Assembly: GCA_011390275.1 (NCBI GenBank)
Contig: JAABST010000030.1
Span: 1 to 54,993 of the forward strand
Direction of reading: 5' to 3'
DNA length: 54,993 bases
DNA from: Geitlerinema sp. S16
GTDB taxonomy: Bacteria > Cyanobacteriota > Cyanobacteriia > Cyanobacteriales > Geitlerinemataceae
The number at the start of each line of letters is the position of its first letter. Position 1 is the first letter of the stretch. Under the pieces are notes generated by a model, which saw only the letters and a list, made by a program, of their open reading frames with translations, made no database searches and had not been told where the DNA came from. Shown here piece by piece: positions 53,868-54,993 of the stretch. A program made the translations under genes and the position numbers.

Positions 53868-54116
53868 TCAGTCGTTAAGCGTTCGATACATACGGTCTAC
53901 GAGCGTTTGTATACGTTCTGTCTGTTCGCGCTGTGATTGCGATACATTCTCGATTTTGTGATCGAGTAATTGCACTTGCCCCTCAAAACGTGAAATATCA
54001 CGTTCCAACCCGTTAAACCGACTATTTAGGCTTGATAGTGTATCTGCAACTATTTTTATTAGACCGAAAACAGAAAGAATCATAGATAGGTCTAGTACGA
54101 CACGGAAATTTTCCAT
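53868..54116 (-). CDS. Membrane-anchored coiled-coil protein, 82 residues
   Basis: A leftward gene from ATG 54116; a GTG five codons upstream lies inside a terminator hairpin and is unlikely. One hydrophobic helix (VVLDLSMILSVFGLIKIVA) is followed by a 55-residue heptad-patterned coiled coil (LNSRFNGLERDISRFEGQV, then LDHKIENVSQSQREQTERI). Small membrane/coiled-coil proteins of this shape occur in phage lysis modules (spanin or holin accessory) and in phage tape-measure or sensor roles, but nothing identifies it here. It is directly behind the terminator of the preceding leftward gene. Confidence 0.6.
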   Translation of the reverse strand: MENFRVVLDLSMILSVFGLIKIVADTLSSLNSRFNGLERDISRFEGQVQLLDHKIENVSQSQREQTERIQTLVDRMYRTLND

Positions 54117-54118
54117 AT

Positions 54119-54141
54119 AAAAAACCCGCACAAAGTACGGG
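54119..54141 (-). terminator. Intrinsic terminator in the island, just upstream of the coiled-coil gene
   Basis: On the leftward strand CCCGTAC pairs with GTGCGGG (one G-T pair) around TTT, followed by six T residues. It lies downstream of the 102-residue gene and ends three bases before the start codon of the next gene, so that gene depends on read-through. Confidence 0.75.
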
Positions 54142-54161
54142 CGTGAATGTGTTGAAAATCG

Positions 54162-54177
54162 ACTGGATTAATCCAGT
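54162..54177. terminator. 16-bp palindrome, second copy of the island hairpin
   Basis: ACTGGATTAATCCAGT, followed by GGATAAAT, as at 53396-53415. It lies 8 bases past the stop of the 102-residue gene, ahead of the intrinsic terminator at 54119-54141. Confidence 0.65.
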
Positions 54178-54184
54178 GGATAAA

Positions 54185-54493
54185 TTAGCCTAATGTCCCG
54201 CCTTCTAGGGGTGCATCAGGAATTTCAATCAGATAATCAATGACTTCAGTAACGAATCCGCCCGCGTTATCGATTGCCGGGTAAGTCTGAGTAGCGAGAG
54301 AAACCGTGTACGAAACATTGTTCGTATCGCCTACGGACTTGTTAATCCGGTTTTGATTCGTAGGATTGTATTGCGGTAGGCGCTCACGGTAAGCAGCAAT
54401 TTCGAGCGCGGCGTACAACACATCTTCGAAAGACGTATTAACGTTCTCAACGATTGCAGCAATTTGCGCTTTTGCGGTTACGTTTGCAGACAT
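54185..54493 (-). CDS. Island protein of unknown function, 102 residues
   Basis: A leftward gene from ATG 54493. The protein starts MSANVTAKAQIAAIVENVN, has a helix FEDVLYAALEIAAYRERL, then a polar part (YNPTNQNRINKSVGDTNN), beta-like VSYTVSLATQTY and a closing FVTEVIDYLIEIPDAP. It shares the TEVID ending and the downstream palindrome with the 98-residue gene. No signal peptide and no known family. The alternation of helix and beta strand would fit a small capsid or coat protein, but this is speculative. Confidence 0.6.
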   Translation of the reverse strand: MSANVTAKAQIAAIVENVNTSFEDVLYAALEIAAYRERLPQYNPTNQNRINKSVGDTNNVSYTVSLATQTYPAIDNAGGFVTEVIDYLIEIPDAPLEGGTLG

Positions 54494-54555
54494 AGGGAAA
54501 ACCTTGAATAAGTGAATAGAATCGAGAAATGAGCCGGAGCAAGCCTAGTTAGGAC

Positions 54556-54924
54556 TTAAGCGCCCTTCAGTGTTTGTTGAACGCCATCTTTGGAGATGAA
54601 ATACGGTGGTTTATTCGCCGTAATTACTTCGTTCAGGAACGCTGTAATCATTTTGATGTTTGCGCTACCAGGTACAGGGATAGAAAGCATTCGACGATGA
54701 CCCTTCGTAGATTCCACGAAAGTCGTACCTTGCATCATGGGAACCTTGATAGAACTTCCACCCCGTGCGCCTTTTATGTACACAGTTTGTTTCGAGGTAA
54801 CACCATCAATGGTCACATCAACTTCGTATGAGAGTTTCGTAGGGTCAGATGCTTTCATTCCTAGATGGTCTGCAATATGGTCATACACACGGCTAGCCAT
54901 GCCATAGGTTACTGTTGGGAGCAT
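54556..54924 (-). CDS. Island protein of unknown function, 122 residues
   Basis: A leftward gene from ATG 54924, 62 bases upstream of the 102-residue gene and probably in the same transcript. The protein is mainly beta: LSYEVDVTIDGVTSKQTVYI, a glycine/serine loop (GARGGSSIK), HRRMLSIPVPGSANIKMI, then a helix FLNEVITANK and KDGVQQTLKGA. This could be an OB-fold or jelly-roll-like protein. I do not recognise it. The gene upstream of it would lie beyond the window edge. Confidence 0.6.
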   Translation of the reverse strand: MLPTVTYGMASRVYDHIADHLGMKASDPTKLSYEVDVTIDGVTSKQTVYIKGARGGSSIKVPMMQGTTFVESTKGHRRMLSIPVPGSANIKMITAFLNEVITANKPPYFISKDGVQQTLKGA

Positions 54925-54993
54925 CTCATTAATGCAATAAGCAGAAATACTCAGGCTTAGGCGAGCAGGCGATTAAGATAAGCACAGCGTAGC

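Larger units (their letters stand above)
52821..54993. mobile_element. Left part of an integrated element (genomic island or prophage), continues beyond window
   Basis: It is bounded on the left by the tRNA-Val half. The region lacks HIP1, is more AT-rich than the core, and holds only small genes of unknown type, two on + and four on -, with palindromic terminators. No integrase, replication or recognisable structural gene is inside the visible part, so the class of element is open. Confidence 0.65.

Noticed and set aside
54925..54993. C-terminal end of another leftward island gene at the right edge
   Set aside because: Three short frames are open from the edge; none can be preferred on 69 bases.
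1..54993. CRISPR array
   Set aside because: No regularly spaced repeats of 25-40 bases with unique spacers were seen; the short tandem repeats present have no spacers.

Overview
This window is chromosomal DNA of a cyanobacterium. The palindrome GCGATCGC (HIP1) recurs densely almost throughout. Lineage markers include Ycf54, a TLP40-type lumenal cyclophilin, a KaiB-fold protein, a TIGR02450 Trp-rich protein, a Nif11 protein, a thylakoid-type pentapeptide protein and a PilT ATPase. I cannot name the genus.

Layout. Bases 1-1450 hold a small toxin-antitoxin cluster, all on +: a TumE/DUF6516 toxin with the end of its probable antitoxin, a DUF4926 protein, a MazE-like antitoxin, and a MazF toxin cut short and fused to a second antitoxin. 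From 1550 to 13000 come housekeeping and envelope genes: ycf54, a secreted protein, an FHA-penicillin-binding protein, a lumenal cyclophilin, folK, a pentapeptide protein, a GT39-like glycosyltransferase, a phytase-like lipoprotein and a KaiB-like protein. Bases 13151-18846 carry a leftward type I secretion operon: parvulin isomerase, then a cNMP-binding/C39-like ABC transporter, then an HlyD adaptor. An RTX protein at 40318 is a plausible substrate. Bases 19392-28657 contain an EF-hand transaldolase, small membrane or soluble proteins, a rhomboid protease, a DUF58 protein, a double-RCK channel, pilT and a Nif11 protein. A 1451-residue hybrid sensor kinase, an internally deleted IS200/IS605 remnant and a 1991-residue TamB-like protein fill 28700-39941. 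valS, a lipoprotein, pepP, polA and a CAP-domain protein follow.

Two regions stand out. (1) At 47081-49140 the promoter and first 64 codons of polA are present twice, as direct repeats of about 307 bp. Between them lie an orphan C-terminal reading frame and a PD-(D/E)XK nuclease gene. All six differences between the two coding copies are synonymous, so the second 5' end probably came from another functional polA. This looks like an insertion that rebuilt the 5' end of its essential target gene. (2) At 52773-52818 there is the 3' half of a tRNA-Val(UAC) gene and nothing of its 5' half, the usual scar of site-specific integration. To its right, through the window end, lies HIP1-free DNA with six small unknown genes, shared palindromic terminators and duplicated modules. 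It appears to be the edge of an uncharacterised integrated element.

Other notable points are a dispersed hairpin with a constant core and compensating stem changes, a probable MITE, and several short tandem repeats in leaders and linkers. Domain and family calls rest on motif recognition from the translated sequence; no database search was run.
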